Part shown: piece after piece, positions 11,321-22,654 of the stretch
Position numbering within the stretch: the stretch's first letter is position 1
How the letters are laid out: the number at the start of each line of letters is the position of its first letter
NCBI RefSeq assembly: GCF_002575655.3
Contig: NC_053040.3
Span: 355,382,267-355,446,266 of the forward strand
Source of the DNA: Aegilops tauschii subsp. strangulata
Taxonomy: Eukaryota > Streptophyta > Magnoliopsida > Poales > Poaceae
DNA length: 64,000 bases
Direction of reading: 5' to 3'
Notes under the pieces: generated by a model
Seen by the model: the letters and a program-made list of their open reading frames with translations, nothing else
What the model was told of the DNA's origin: nothing
The model's database searches: none
Translations under genes and position numbers: made by a program

Positions 11321-12864
11321 GAACCTCCCGAGCCCCCTGCCTCCCGAGGCTCAGGGTCCCGGTGGCTCGTGAGGAGTCGTTTCTTCAACGCACGCCTTCA
11401 GCTGCACCAACTCTACTTCGTCTACACAACCAGGTGACATCTTCCAAGCTCGTTTAAGTTGGGAGCGCCCCTCGGGCTGCATTATTCCCAGGCCACATGG
11501 GTCCGTCCCTGTGGCATGTATCCCTTTTGCTTATGTCTTTAGCTTACCTTGCTGGGAGCGCCCCTCGGGCTACATCATCCCCAAGCCGCTCGGGCCGGAC
11601 CCAGTGGCATGTATCTTCCTGCATTTGTCCAAGTTGAATTGCTCTCTATGCTCGGCCTGCCTACGGCTATCGCCTGCTCGATTGCCGCCCGCCACGGGTC
11701 TGTTCATCCTATGCAATTCGCTTGCACGTTAAAAGGGGGGCTCCTGAGCATCGCGACTCAGGAGCTCTTACTGGCTCTCCAGCCCTCACCCCCTGGCCTT
11801 GACCACGGCATCGCAACCTGGCATACCAGCGGCGGCTGAGCTCGCTCGAGGGCCAGGACCAGAGGACGTAGAGTGCATGCATCTAACCGCATTGCAGGAA
11901 CATACAGTCACCAAGACTCAAGACCAGGCGCAACCCGCCTTGAGGTAGGGCCTCGTGAGTCCCGCGCTGGCTCACGAGTGCCCAGATACACCTCGCAGCC
12001 CTGCCGTGCAAGCCACGTGGCAGAGCGGGGCTGTAAACGCCCTGGGGGCTCCTCCCGGAGGTGGGCCCCCATCCCACACCCAAGTGGAAGCACCATGCTC
12101 CGCGCTGGATGTCGACACTGCCGAGGAGCGGCTATGCCCGTGCACAAGCAGAAGCACTATGCTCCGCGCTTGTGATAAACAACTGAGGGCGGCCCCACGG
12201 TCGTACCAACCTCAGGGAGCCCAGAGCTCAGCGCCCAGCCTCACCACAACGCCTCCCCTCAGGAGAGCCGCACGACGGGGCTGGGCACGGGGGCTGCACT
12301 CGCGTCACGCCCAAGAGCACGCCACCCAACCAGGTCCCCCAGATCTGGGCGTCGCGCGCCCCTCCCGAGGCCTCGGCGAGGGCAGGTATGCAAATTGTTT
12401 GCACGTCAAGGGGGACTCCTGAGCATCGCGACTCAGGAGCCTAACTGGTCACGTAGCCCCTCACTCCTTGGTCCGTCCTGGTCTCCGGTCGGCCCAATGG
12501 CAGTTGAGGTATGCGCGGGGCCGGGCTCTGCCGACGTAGAACATTAATCTATCCTCACGAACTCTCCCTATATGCTGTTTGCGCGTCAAGGGGGACTCCT
12601 GAGCATCGCGACTCAGGAGCCTAACTGGTAACGTAGCCCCTTACTCCTTGGTCCGTCCTGGTCTCCGGTCGGCCCAATGGCAGTCGAGGTATGCGCGGGG
12701 CCGGGCTCTGCCGACGCAGAACGCAAAGCAAATAGGAAGGAAATCGCAAAATCTCGAAGCAAATATTACACACACATTGTCCTCGCGACATCAAACGAAA
12801 AGTCTAACGCCTCCACAAGGCCTAATACATGTTGCAGGAACGAAACGGGAGAAAAAGCTACAGG
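11321..12864. other. Non-coding spacer of E2 with repeated modules
   Basis: GC-rich sequence without a supportable frame. 'GGGAGCGCCCCTCGGGCT' occurs at about 11461 and again at about 11560. Three copies of a perfect 8-bp stem-loop occur (11741-11764, 12416-12439, 12596-12619), two of them within a direct duplication. Confidence 0.6.
12396..12723 (+). repeat. Direct duplication, period 180 bp
   Basis: A block of about 148 bp at 12396-12543 recurs at 12576-12723 with few differences. Each copy contains a hairpin CTCCTGAG-CATCGCGA-CTCAGGAG. A more diverged third hairpin copy lies at 11741-11764. Confidence 0.85.
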
Positions 12865-15501
12865 TCACCCCTGGACGTCGCCATCGCCTGCGGAAGGCGC
12901 TTCCCCGTGGGCAACGATGTTCTTGCCTTCACCACCCGCCGCGAGATCGGCGACATCGCTAGACAGAGGAGCGGAGACAAAGCCGCGGAACTTTAGCAAG
13001 GCCTCCACCTGACCTTGCACGGCCGCGGCAGCCGCCTGGCAGTGATCTTCAGCTACAGGCTCCAGCAGCTCGTTAAGGCAAGCGTTGGGGTCGCGAAGGT
13101 GCAGGTGGCTGAAGACACGAGTCAGCGCAGCCGAAGACAGGACGCGAGCTTCCGCCTCCGCCATGGGACCGAGGCCATCAACGACCTCCTCAAGCACTTT
13201 CATCAAGAGAGGAAGCAGCCGGGCGGGGCCGTCCTCATCAGTGGCCAGCGACTTCTCCAGGCCTTGCTCGTAGAGCGTCTTCAGCGCCTTGCGAGACCTC
13301 TCCACGAGGTCGGCGAAGGGCGCGCGATCTTTGGCTAGGACACGCGCCTTGGCATCGAGATCGGCCTCCCTCGCCTTCACCTTCCGCTCCAGCCCTTCCA
13401 ACCGGCTCCGCACGGCGGCCTGTGTCTTCTCCAACTCTGCCAGCTCGGCATCGCGGTTCTTCACGGCGTCCTCCCGGGCCTTCACCTCCTCCTCCTTCGC
13501 TTGGCGGCAGCGTGCCTCTTCGGCGTGCTGGTCGCGCAGGCTCTGCAACTCGTCCTCAAGTGCGCGGCAGCGGTCGCGGGCGCCCTTGGCGTCTTTCAGC
13601 GTCGTCTCGCGATCGGCTGCGGCGTTGGCGGCGCTCGGCTTCTCCTTCTCAGAAGCCGCGGCGGCCTGGCCCAGCGCCGCGCGAACAGCCAAATCGGAGT
13701 GGAGCCAGCCTGAGGCCAGCTCCAGGCGCCCGGCCACAAGACGTGGATCCGCGCTCAGGAGATCCGCCTGCAGCTGGGTCATCTCCGAAAGAGCACGCGA
13801 GAGCAACAGTAGCAGAAGAACCTGGGAGTGGAGGTGCAGCAGCGGGAGGAGGCGACATCATCACCAGGGCCTGAGGGATCGCGGCCTCCGGAGCAGCTGG
13901 AACCTCATCAGTCGCACCAGGCGCCGGCACCTCCGGAGCCAGCGGGACCCTGGGGGCTGACTCCACGCGGCGATGCTCCTCCTGGCCTCGCGAGGACGGC
14001 CGTTCTGGGGTGACTCGGGCGCAGCTGCCTCCTTTCTCTGCGGGGGGAGGCACGGCCGCTGTGTCTTCCTTCTTCTTCTTTGCCGAAGATGCCGGCCTGA
14101 TCGACCAAGGGTGAGCGTCAGGAAACGATGAGTACAAACAAGGACAAGGCGAAGCTTAAGACACCTACCGGTCCACCGCGAAGTACTCCACCTTCCGCTT
14201 GGGGAGCTTGAAGCCTGAAAGCGTCGGGACCTGGGGAGTAGGCGTGCGGGCTTCGGCGGCAGCAGGCGGAGCAGCAGGGCCGGAGCCAGCGCCAGGAGGC
14301 GTCGGGGCGGAGGCGGCATCGCGAGGCACCAACGACGACCTACCCCTTGTCGGGATGAGGGGTTGCTCCCTCACCTCCTGGCGGGCGTCGACCTCGGCGT
14401 CGTCAGGCAAGGCGCGGAGGATCTCGGCCTTGCTCAGAGGGGAGGTCTCCCCCACCTCTTCCAGAGTCTTCTCCGAGTCCACCTCCTCTTCCCCCTCCCC
14501 GAGGGACTCGCCAGAGGACACCTCCACCGGTTTCGGCGCCACAGGAGCCCCTGGGAGCGCCGGCGGCACCAACCCGTGCACGTCGAAGGTCGGCCTGGAG
14601 GTGACGAATTCCTCCCGATCCCTACGCTGGAACAGGGGAACGAAGGCGCTTGGCGGGTACTCCTGGTTGTCCTCAACTATGAGGCGCAGAACAGCAGCCA
14701 ATTCATCGTCAGGCAGGGCCCCCGGCCTCAGGCGGGCCTTGTTTCCCTCTTATTCAAGCTCCCACAGGGGGCACGCGCGCGCCTGGAGCGGGGCCACTCG
14801 CAGCGTCAGGAACTTCCTCACGAGCATGACCCCCGTCACCTTGGCCGCCCTCGCATTGCCTGGCTTCAGGTCGGTCACCATCTACCCCAACACTAGCGAT
14901 GCCCGCTCATCGGTGAGCTCGCCTTGGGGCACCCCCCGTTGGAAGAGGGCGCCGCCGTTGGCAACGCCAGGCACGGATCGGCACGCTGGGCATCCATCAT
15001 GACCCATTTGGATCGGATGTTGTCGGCCTTCTTCCCGGTGCTCGAGATCGAGTTGGCCTTGCCGCATGCGATGAAGTTAGCGCATCCGGAGATGTGACCC
15101 TCGCTGACACGAAGGAAGTAGAAATGGCGTAGCAACACCAAGGACGGCATCGCGCCCAGGTACGCCTCATAGTAGTAGGCAAAGATGGACAGGAGGAGGA
15201 CAGAGTTCGGATGGAGATGCAACGCCTGTAGACCGTAGTGGTCGAGGACTTCATAAAAGAAATCAGAGAAGGGAGGAACCAACCCGACGGCGACACCGCT
15301 CGAGAAGAAGGGGAAGAAGGTGCTGCCCTCGGGCTCCGGCACATCGGAGGCAAGCCGGAGCTCGGTCGCCCCCCACTCATTGCTCTCGCCCGCCATCAGC
15401 AGGCGCACGGAGGTGAGGCTTTTCTCCGTGACGGTGGGCGCCTCAAGGGCCGGCTCATACCAAGTCGGCGCTGAGGAAGTCTTGACTTTCCGCACCACCA
15501 T
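12865..15501 (-). pseudogene. Antisense spliced gene of E2 (Transposase_28-like plus coiled coil)
   Basis: The minus strand holds a decayed gene laid out like that of F. The 5' section (15501-14893) has the PF04195-like block (GLVPPFSDFFYEVLDHYGL... LLLSIFAYYYEAYLG). After a region of stops the frame is again long at 14701-14168. An intron at 14168-14097 (GTAGGT...CAG, 72 bp, phase 2) joins in frame to a Lys-rich segment at 14096. Near 13805 the frame shifts by one base into a long Ala/Glu/Arg coiled coil (13806-12865). The first visible ATG is at 15501; I cannot confirm the true start. It lies opposite to gag and upstream of the 3' LTR. Function is unknown. Confidence 0.7.
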
Positions 15502-15778
15502 GGATTGCGGGTGCAGGATGAGGTTGGAGCGGATCTGAAGGTAGCGGTGGCGAGGAGCAACAAAGGGGATCTGGAGCGAGGCAAGGAAGAAGCAATGAAG
15601 GCAACTGTTGCCTGCACCAGCCTTTTGTCAGGTCAAGCAGTTGTCGAGGCAGTGGGAAGCGGAGATGCCCACGTCCAATCAACCGCCACATGTCAACCGA
15701 GGCCGTAGGCTTTTGGGGCCCGCGGTGCTCCGAACTTGACCCTTGGCTTCGCCGTGAAGCCAAGCCCGAGCGCACCTT

Positions 15779-15793
15779 GGGCCCGGGGGCTAC
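15779..15793 (+). promoter_or_regulatory. Polypurine tract of E2
   Basis: GGGCCCGGGGGCTAC lies directly before the 3' LTR, and E5 has the same tract before 50255. It is the expected plus-strand priming site. Confidence 0.7.
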
Positions 15794-16670
15794 TGTCGGC
15801 GTTCTGGGAACGAGGGTCCCCAGACTTGCCGGCCTGCGGCCCACAGCGTGGCTAAGCCAGCAGGCCGTATGGCCCATCTTCATCACCAAGGCATCCAAGA
15901 CCCTCGCGAGGGTCCAAGCCTCGCGAGGCGGACGACGCAAGACCTCCTCTAGAGTGGCCTAGCCAGGCAGGCTCGCGAGGAGCGGAGATATCAAGGCGGG
16001 GCAAACGTCATGAGGCTCTCGTGACGTGAGCCATGACGAACGACACCAGGCGGGCGCCAGGTGGGCGCCAGCGCGCGCAGCGTCCTTGTTTCCTCTTTGG
16101 TGCTAAGGAGGCCAGCGCAGGCGAAGAGTACCAATGCATCAGGCAAAGGTTGCTATATTGGTGCAACGAGACCAAGACCAGGAGGACGGCGAGACGGAGG
16201 TCATCGTGGAGCCCAAGACGGCGTCACCACCAGAGCTTTTCGCAGGCGAAGACCGCTTTTGTCAGGATAGCTTGTACTAGTTGTCCCCCTTCAAATTTGC
16301 CCGCCGTTGTTGGCTCCCTTCCCGCTCGATATTTGGGAAGAGGACTAGGGCCTCTATAAATAGGTCTAGCCACCAAAGTAGTAGCCATCGAATCCAGAGA
16401 CGCGCACAAGCTCGTACGCACAAGAACACCTCAACCTCAGGAGGCTGTTCTTCCCCTGTACTGTTCATCATCAGCCCAAGAGTGGAGTAGGGTATTACAC
16501 CACAACGGTGGCCCGAACCAGTATAAACCTCGTGTCTTTCTGTGTTGCAAGTTCGTCGAGTTCGTCCGCGAGATCTTAGTGAGCTGGGGCGTAGATCGGT
16601 AGGAGGGACAGACTTCGCGCGCACCCCAGTGTTCGAACCTTAAGGGTTTGTCAGAATCCCACATCCGACA
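15794..16670 (+). repeat. 3' LTR of E2
   Basis: 877 bp, TGTCGGCGTTCTGGG to CCACATCCGACA, with a TATA box near 16354-16363. It is followed by the TSD copy CTCGG. Confidence 0.95.
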
Positions 16671-16675
16671 CTCGG

Positions 16676-16743
16676 AGCTCAGTAATGTCCTCCTCCTTGA
16701 CGGAGGAGACCATCCACTTGCCCTGACCACCGGAGCCGGACAT
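16676..16743 (-). pseudogene. First coding segment of F antisense gene, separated by E2
   Basis: An ATG at 16743 opens a Gly/Ser-rich N-terminus. The frame runs to the E2 target duplication and, with E2 and one CTCGG copy removed, continues without a shift into the segment starting at 7407. This shows that the antisense gene was one uninterrupted exon before E2 arrived. The start is supported by a TATA box about 105 bp upstream on the same strand. Confidence 0.8.
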
Positions 16744-16849
16744 GGTTGCTTGAGTGGAAAGGAGATGAGAACTTGGGCGCTGGAGCTCGAGATCGGGAAG
16801 GTGGAGACGGAGAAAAAACGTGAGAAGAGGAAGAGGGGATCCTTATCCT

Positions 16850-16858
16850 CTTATAAAG
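16850..16858 (-). promoter_or_regulatory. TATA box of F antisense gene
   Basis: On the minus strand the sequence reads CCTTTATAAGAGG, about 105 bp upstream of the ATG at 16743 and well outside the LTR (17285-17766). The antisense gene therefore appears to have its own internal promoter. This is inferred from position and consensus only. Confidence 0.55.
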
Positions 16859-17284
16859 GCAGCAAACATTAAACGCCTCCTCACTCTCCTTAAGATTCGC
16901 CTATTCCCAAGGGCTGTGTAAACGGCGCGGTTGGGTTACCCATGCCCGCATTGATGAGAATCCCTTAATAAGGGGACACGATATCTGCTTTGACAAGACA
17001 TGCCAATAGCAACCGTGTCAGTAAACGTGGGATGGCAGAAGAAAAACGGTTTGAAATTATGACCGAACAGACGCGATGTTGTGTTGAAAAGAAGCTGTCA
17101 ACAGATTAGATTCGTGCAAATATTATATCCTCTCTGCAGTTGTGTGTGGTGTATAATAGGTCCGGATACAATTATCATGTCCGAAGACTATCTTGGAGTT
17201 CGGAAAAAGGGGAACCCGCCTTGCAATGCCGAAGACAATCTGCGCGCCGGACTCCTCGTCATTGAAGCCAGGTTCAGGGGCTAC
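16859..17284. other. Upstream region of F antisense gene and F polypurine tract
   Basis: No gene is visible. This interval between the antisense TATA box and the F 3' LTR would hold the antisense promoter. The tract GGTTCAGGGGCTAC at 17271-17284 is the likely polypurine primer site of F. Confidence 0.5.
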
Positions 17285-17766
17285 TGAGGGAGTCCTGGAC
17301 TAAGGGGTCCTCGGGCGTCCGGCATGTTATTCATTGGGCCGGACGGATGGGCTGGGAAGATACGAAGGCCGAAGACTATACCCGTGTCCGGATTAGACTT
17401 TCCTTGGCATGGAAGGCAAGCTTGGCGACCAACTATGAAGATTCCTTCTTATGTAACCGACTCCATGTAAACCCTAGATCCCCCTCGGTGTCCATATAAA
17501 TTGGAGGGGTTAGTCCGGAAAGCAGATATTCATGACCATATACACATAGGCTAGACTTCTAGGGTTTAGCCATTACGATCTCGTGGTAGAGCAACTCTTG
17601 TAACACTCATATTCATTAAGATCAATCAAGCAGGAAGTAGGGTATTACCTCCATATAGAGAGACCGAACCTGGGTAAACATCGTGTCCCCCGTCTCCTGC
17701 TACCATCGATCCTAGACGCACAGTTCGGGACCCCCTACCCGAGATCCGTCGGTTTTGACACTGACA
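17285..17766 (+). repeat. 3' LTR of element F
   Basis: 482 bp, TGAGGGAGTCCTGGACTAAG to TTTTGACACTGACA, with a TATA box (CCATATAAATTGG) at about 17491-17503. It abuts copia leader sequence. Confidence 0.85.
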
Positions 17767-19634
17767 GCCGCTTCATCCCACAATACCGCTGAATCAAAAT
17801 AAGATGTTGGTGGTAAGAAGTATGACTATCACCGCCCACAACTCTTTGTGTTCCACTCATGCATATCAACTACGCATAGACCTGGCTCGGATGCCACTGT
17901 TGGGGAACGTTGCATGCAAAACAAAAAATTCTTCGGACACGCAAGATCTATCCATGGAGATGCATAGCAACAAGAGGGGGAGAGCATCTACATACCCTTG
18001 TAGATCGCTAAGCAGAAGTGTTTATCAACGCGGTTGATGTAGTCGTACTCTTCGCAATCCGATCACGATCCAACCGATTTAGTGTCGAACGGACGGCACC
18101 TCTGATTTTAGCACACGTGCGGCTCGATGACGTCTCCTCCTTCTTGATCCAGCAAGAAGGAGAGGAGAAGTAGATGGGATCACAACCAACACGACAGCGT
18201 GGTGGTGATGGTGGTGGTGGAGCACCGACAGCGCTTCGCTAAGCATCGCCGGGACGAGGCGATGGAACTACGGAGTAACGGGAGAGAGAGGGGTGCCAAG
18301 GGCTTGGTGTATCCTCTTGGGGCGCCCCCTCCCCTCTATATGGTGGAGGGGCGTGGGAAACAGCCCCTCCAAGCCCTAGGGCGCAGCTAAGGGGGAGAGG
18401 ACTTGGACTCCAAGTCCAATCCTATTCCTACTAGGACTCCTTCCTTTTTTTTCCTTCCCTAGCCACATCGGCTTTTGAGGACTTGGTGCGCCTAGCCCAA
18501 TAAGGCCAGGGCCTCTCCCCGCAGCCCATGCTATCCCTTGGGTCGTGGTGGACCCACTTGTGGACTTCCGGACAAGTCCGGAATCCTCCATAACCTTCTG
18601 GAAGCTTCTCGGTACAATACCGAAAAAACTGCACATTTTTTCGGAACCCAAAATATGACCTCCCATATATAAATCTTTACCTCTCAACCATTCCGAGACT
18701 CCTCGTGACGTCCGGGATCTCATCCGGGACTCCGAACAAGATTTGGTTACCACTCATCAAATATCCCAATACTACTCTAGCGTCAACGAACGTTAAGCGT
18801 GCGACCCTGCAGGTTCGGGAATTATGTAGTCATGACCGAGATTCCTCTCCAGTCAATAACCAATAGCGGGACCTGGATGCCCATATTGATTCCTACATAT
18901 TCCATGAAGATCTTTTATCGGTTGAACCTTTATGACAACATACGTAATTCCCTTTGTCTGTCGGTATGTTACTTGCCCGAGATTCGATCGTCGGTATTTT
19001 TATACCTAATTCAATCTCGTTACTGGCAAGTCTCTTTACTCGTTCCGTAATACATAATCTCGTAACCAACTCCTTAGTCACTTTGCTTTCATGCTTCTTG
19101 TGATGCTGTATTACCGAGAGGGCCCAGACATACCTCTCCGATACACGGAGTGACAAATCTCAATCTTGATCCATGCCAACTCAACAGACACCTTCGGAGA
19201 TACCTGTAGAGCATCTTTATGATCACCCAGTAACGTTGTGACGTTTGATAGCACACAAGGTATTCCTCCGGAGTCCGGGTGTTGCATGAACACATGGTGG
19301 AAGAAAGATGTATTTGACATTAAGAAAACAGTAGCAATAAACTGAACGATCATATGCTATGCTAACGGTTGGGTGTTGTCCATCACATCATTCCTAATGA
19401 TGTGATCCCGTTATCAAATGACAACTCATGCCTATGGTTAGGAAACCTTAACCATCTTGATCAATGAGCTACTCTAGTAGAAGCTCACTAGGGACACGGT
19501 ATTTGTTTATGTATCCACACATGTATTTAAGTTTCCGGTCAATACAATTCTAGCATGAATAATAAACCTTTATCATGATTTAGGAAATATAATAATAACT
19601 ATTTTATTATTGCCTCTAGGGCATATTTCCATCA
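17767..19634 (-). mobile_element. Angela/BARE1-like copia: 5' LTR and leader, truncated in window
   Basis: Read on the minus strand, 19634-17898 is a 1737-bp LTR (TGATGGAAATATGCCCTAGAG to CGTTCCCCAACA), followed by TGGCATCCGAGCC, a near match to the initiator-Met tRNA primer site TGGTATCAGAGCC, and then leader sequence. The leader stops at 17767, where F begins; the rest of the copia element should lie to the left of the window. This is the oldest layer of the left nest. Identification rests on the well-known end sequences of BARE1/WIS/Angela LTRs. Confidence 0.88.
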
Positions 19635-21771
19635 GTATGTACATACATGGCCGTATTTTTTTGCATGTGGCTGTACGTACGTGTACACGGTTTAGAAGGG
19701 ACCGCCTGAACTGCTATGTCGGGGGCTCTACTACTACACGTGTTGCTACTTGCTCGGCCACGGTTCATCGTTGTAGAGAGACCGATCGACTAGTATGTAC
19801 GTACACGTTCGCGACCAGACAGACAAGGCTACGTATGCTTCGACCGGGTCGGTCCCAGCTGTCAGGGAGAATAAGGAGGCACTTCCTTGCGTGCGAAGAT
19901 ATAGATGGTGCGCCCCAACTGTCAGTGGGGGGAATCATTTTTTTACCTGTAATATGGACGCACCTCCTTGCGTGCGAAGATGTAGCTAGTGGGTCCCAGT
20001 TGTCACGGGGAAACTTTTTTTGCAAAATACAGCTAAGCCAAAATACAGAGGCCCTTCCGGTGGGTCCCCGTTGTCAGGTGGAGGAATCATTATTTTGCGC
20101 AAAATAAGGAGGCACTTCCTTGCTGCGGTCGTGGACCCAGCTGCTAGCCTCTCCACGTACAGTCCTCTTCTGATGTAAGTCATTCCTTGACCACGTTGAC
20201 CACGCCATGCCGAGAGCACAAAGGCGGTGGACGACGGCGAGGCCTAGGAAGGGAATGACCCGGAGCCGGGGAAGACTCGGCAGTTGTTTCCCACGCGGAG
20301 GGGAGTACGAGGGTTTACTGGTTCTGCTGTAGTGTGAGGCTGTCGTCGTGGGAGAATAACAGGAGGTCTGGGTGAGTAGAGGGATAGCTAGGCCAGCGAT
20401 GGGAGTACGGTGGGGCGGTGAGGCCTGTGCGGCAGCACATCCGGCCGCGGTGGGAGGGAGCAGGCAGTCCCGCCGGCGCTGGTTTGAGCGGTTGGAGCAG
20501 GAAGAGCAGAGATTGAAGAAGCACGATCGCCATTGGATGGACATCCAACAGTCACTGCACTCATCTGTTGACTAAGTTGACACGGCCTTGCGTGCGCGTC
20601 AACCTTTTTTTAGGAAAGCGTACGTCTCAACCTATAGTAGGCGCACAAGTCAGCCTCAAATCTGTGGAAAACAGCATACAACCCATTTGCCATTATTTCT
20701 AGTAATTTATAGCCCATTTGCTAATTCTTAAGGATTTTTTTGGAGCCCGTATTGTTAGCATTACAACCAATATTGTGGCCATGGTTAAAAAATTATATGA
20801 AAATTTGCATATTTTGGTGCGGTCCGAACTGTTTTTAATCCCGAAATTTCGAGTCACATTCAAACTAATTTGAAAAATAAATTTATATCAATATAAAATC
20901 CAAATAATTGCCCACGCATAAAAGTCAATGGAATTTACAAACTTGAACAAGAAAAAAGAGATATGAAACTAAATGCCGGTTTGATATGTTTTAAAATGTA
21001 CAACCCATTTCTCATTACTGATAGCCCATTTTCTGGGCAAGCCGAATGAAACTCTCATTGTCTTGAAAGATTTGCAGCCCAGCAGGGCTGACAAAGCAAG
21101 TAGGCCTTGGTTGGGTGTTATGCAAAAGAACAAAAAAACTGGGCTAGCCATTTTTAGAAAGGAAAAAACTACTGGGATGGTCTTGTGGTAACCATAAAAT
21201 AAAAGGCTGGCTAGACAGGCAAGAGTGCCCCGCGCAGCCCAGTTGATACCCTACTTCCGTCTCAAAAACAAAAAGAATTGGGCGAGCTGCTGGGTCCCTA
21301 GTGTCAGCTGCTCGTTGTGCAATTCTCTCGTTTATTGACTATGTTGGCAATGGCATGGGACCCAGATGTCAGAAATCCATTAGGAGGAACCTTTTTTGGC
21401 TTGAAATATGGAGGCACTTTCTTGCGTACTGCCATGACCCTGGTGGGTCCCTGCTGTCATCCTCCCCATGTACAATCATCTCTTTATTGTGTACGTGTCA
21501 ACCTAGTAGGCCCACAAGTCAACCTCTAAACCCGTGGCAGACAAATACAGCCCATTTAAAAAAAATAACAACACATTCTATACATTCAAACGGAAAGTTC
21601 AACATTCAGAGCAAAGTAATAGGTCTGATCCAAATATAGAGTACTGAACTTCCACATTGACAACCATGATAGCCAAGTTAACTATCTACTCCCACTAATA
21701 CTCTAGTAGTGTACAAGTACTAACTTACTCTTAGCTAACTAGACGATGCCGGCCGCCATCTGCGGTACACG
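19635..21771. other. Host-like intergenic DNA without an intact gene
   Basis: Mixed sequence with a degenerate repeat (annotated separately), an AT-rich core at 20640-21200 in which 'GCCCATTT' recurs, and a small open frame at 20372-20575 whose C-terminus is charged but which I do not recognise. I find no RNA gene and no full-length protein family. Confidence 0.5.
19850..21480 (+). repeat. Degenerate interspersed repeat, about 70-95 bp unit
   Basis: Seven or so partial units share a head like TGGGTCCCAGTTGTCAG and a tail like GGAGGCACTTCCTTGCGTG. Heads occur near 19853, 19913, 19990, 20060, 21292, 21357 and 21445; tails near 19877, 19962, 20106 and 21411. The first four are nearly tandem and the rest lie 1.2 kb away. 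Confidence 0.6.
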
Positions 21772-22200
21772 CTAAACGCCGGCACCAACGTCCTCCTCCT
21801 CCCCTCGGACTTGCCAGAGGTGCGATAGGGCATGTTGCTCGCGCGCGTTGGCCCTTTCCATGACGGTGTGGTCCACCGAAGCTTCGGCTTCTAAGCGGGA
21901 AACCCACTTGACGAGCTGGTAGTAAAATTCGGCGTCGCAAACGCATGCATGCCCGACAGCCTCCAGGGCTATTTTCCGGGCGCCGGCCTCCACGTAGTCG
22001 GCCCAGTTGCGGGCGTTCTGCTCGCGACTCAGAGCGTCGGTGCGCTGCTCTTCCATGCCCCGCTAGTGGCACAAATCGGTGATATGCTGCTCCACCGCCA
22101 GGCGGTCGCGCTCCAACAAGTCCTCATACTCCGCATTGCCATCTAAAGACTGATAGAATGCCTGCTCCCTCCGTCAGCCTTCCGGTGAAAAACCGAATAC
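21772..22200 (-). pseudogene. Broken charged/coiled-coil coding relic, family unknown
   Basis: A minus-strand frame reads a Glu/Arg/Ala-rich protein segment with heptad-like spacing (EYEDLLERDRLAVEQH, then ALSREQNARNWADYVEAGAR) and ends at 21772. It is interrupted in frame by a TGA near 22171-22173 (CTGACGG context, a possible CGA to TGA change) and a TAG shortly before the ATG at 22056. Codon content and the continuation of protein-like sequence across both stops argue for a real ancestral coding region. I do not know the family, and capture inside an undetected DNA transposon is possible. Confidence 0.45.
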
Positions 22201-22654
22201 TAGTTTCGGCGGTGACTGTGGGCCGGTGGGGGCTTATGAGGATAGGGCGAGTTGGCCAGTTGGGTGATGGTGCCACCGGAGAATGCCAGGAACCAGTAAT
22301 TATAGGCGGAAGGTAGGTGACCAGCGTGTCTGGGAAATGCGACGGTCATCGCAGTCATCAGAATTCAATGCATGAGCAGGTATGGCTTTGCGCGCCAGCT
22401 TGCCGTGGAAAACTAGAAAAACTAAAATTATGTCCCGTCCCGTCCCGTCAGTGGTGCGTCCCGCCCGTGCTGGGTCGCACGTCGGCATGACGGTCAAACG
22501 AGTGCACTCGATTCATCCAGATGAGGTACGTGCGTGATCCGCTGGTTATTCGCGTAGGATCGAGTCGGTCGGATAGTGTACGTGTAGGATCGCAATAGCT
22601 GATGAACGTTCACTGGGAGATAAGGCATTTGCGAACGTCTTTGCTGGCAGTTTC

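Larger units (their letters stand above)
7408..16670 (+). mobile_element. Gypsy LTR element E2, complete with TSD CTCGG
   Basis: This is a 9263-bp element flanked by CTCGG at 7403-7407 and 16671-16675. It has a 5' LTR (7408-8304), a primer binding site, gag (8370-9893), a decayed protease, a small RT relic, a repeat-bearing non-coding section, an antisense gene (12865-15501), a polypurine tract and a 3' LTR (15794-16670). RNaseH and integrase were not found. E5 (39601-57986) belongs to the same LTR family. The element is plus-strand and lies in the antisense gene of F. Confidence 0.95.
1..17766 (+). mobile_element. Gypsy LTR retrotransposon F, 3' part (Fatima/Sabrina-like)
   Basis: The window opens inside this element and its 5' LTR lies outside. 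It reads in order: gag-protease frame on the plus strand (3-3275), a non-coding stretch, a spliced antisense gene (4362-7407 with its first exon at 16676-16743), a polypurine tract and the 3' LTR (17285-17766). E2 (7408-16670) is inserted in the antisense gene. No reverse transcriptase, RNaseH or integrase motif is visible between protease and the antisense gene, so this is a non-autonomous derivative. The element ends in TGACA directly against copia leader sequence at 17767, so it was itself inserted into an Angela-like element; GCCGC at 17767-17771 would be one copy of its target duplication. The family name is a recollection of the LTR start TGAGGGAGTCCTGGA and is not verified. Confidence 0.85.

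Noticed and set aside
20074..20544. Minus-strand frame of 156 codons
   Set aside because: No recognisable domain. It overlaps the degenerate repeat and its composition is unlike coding DNA.
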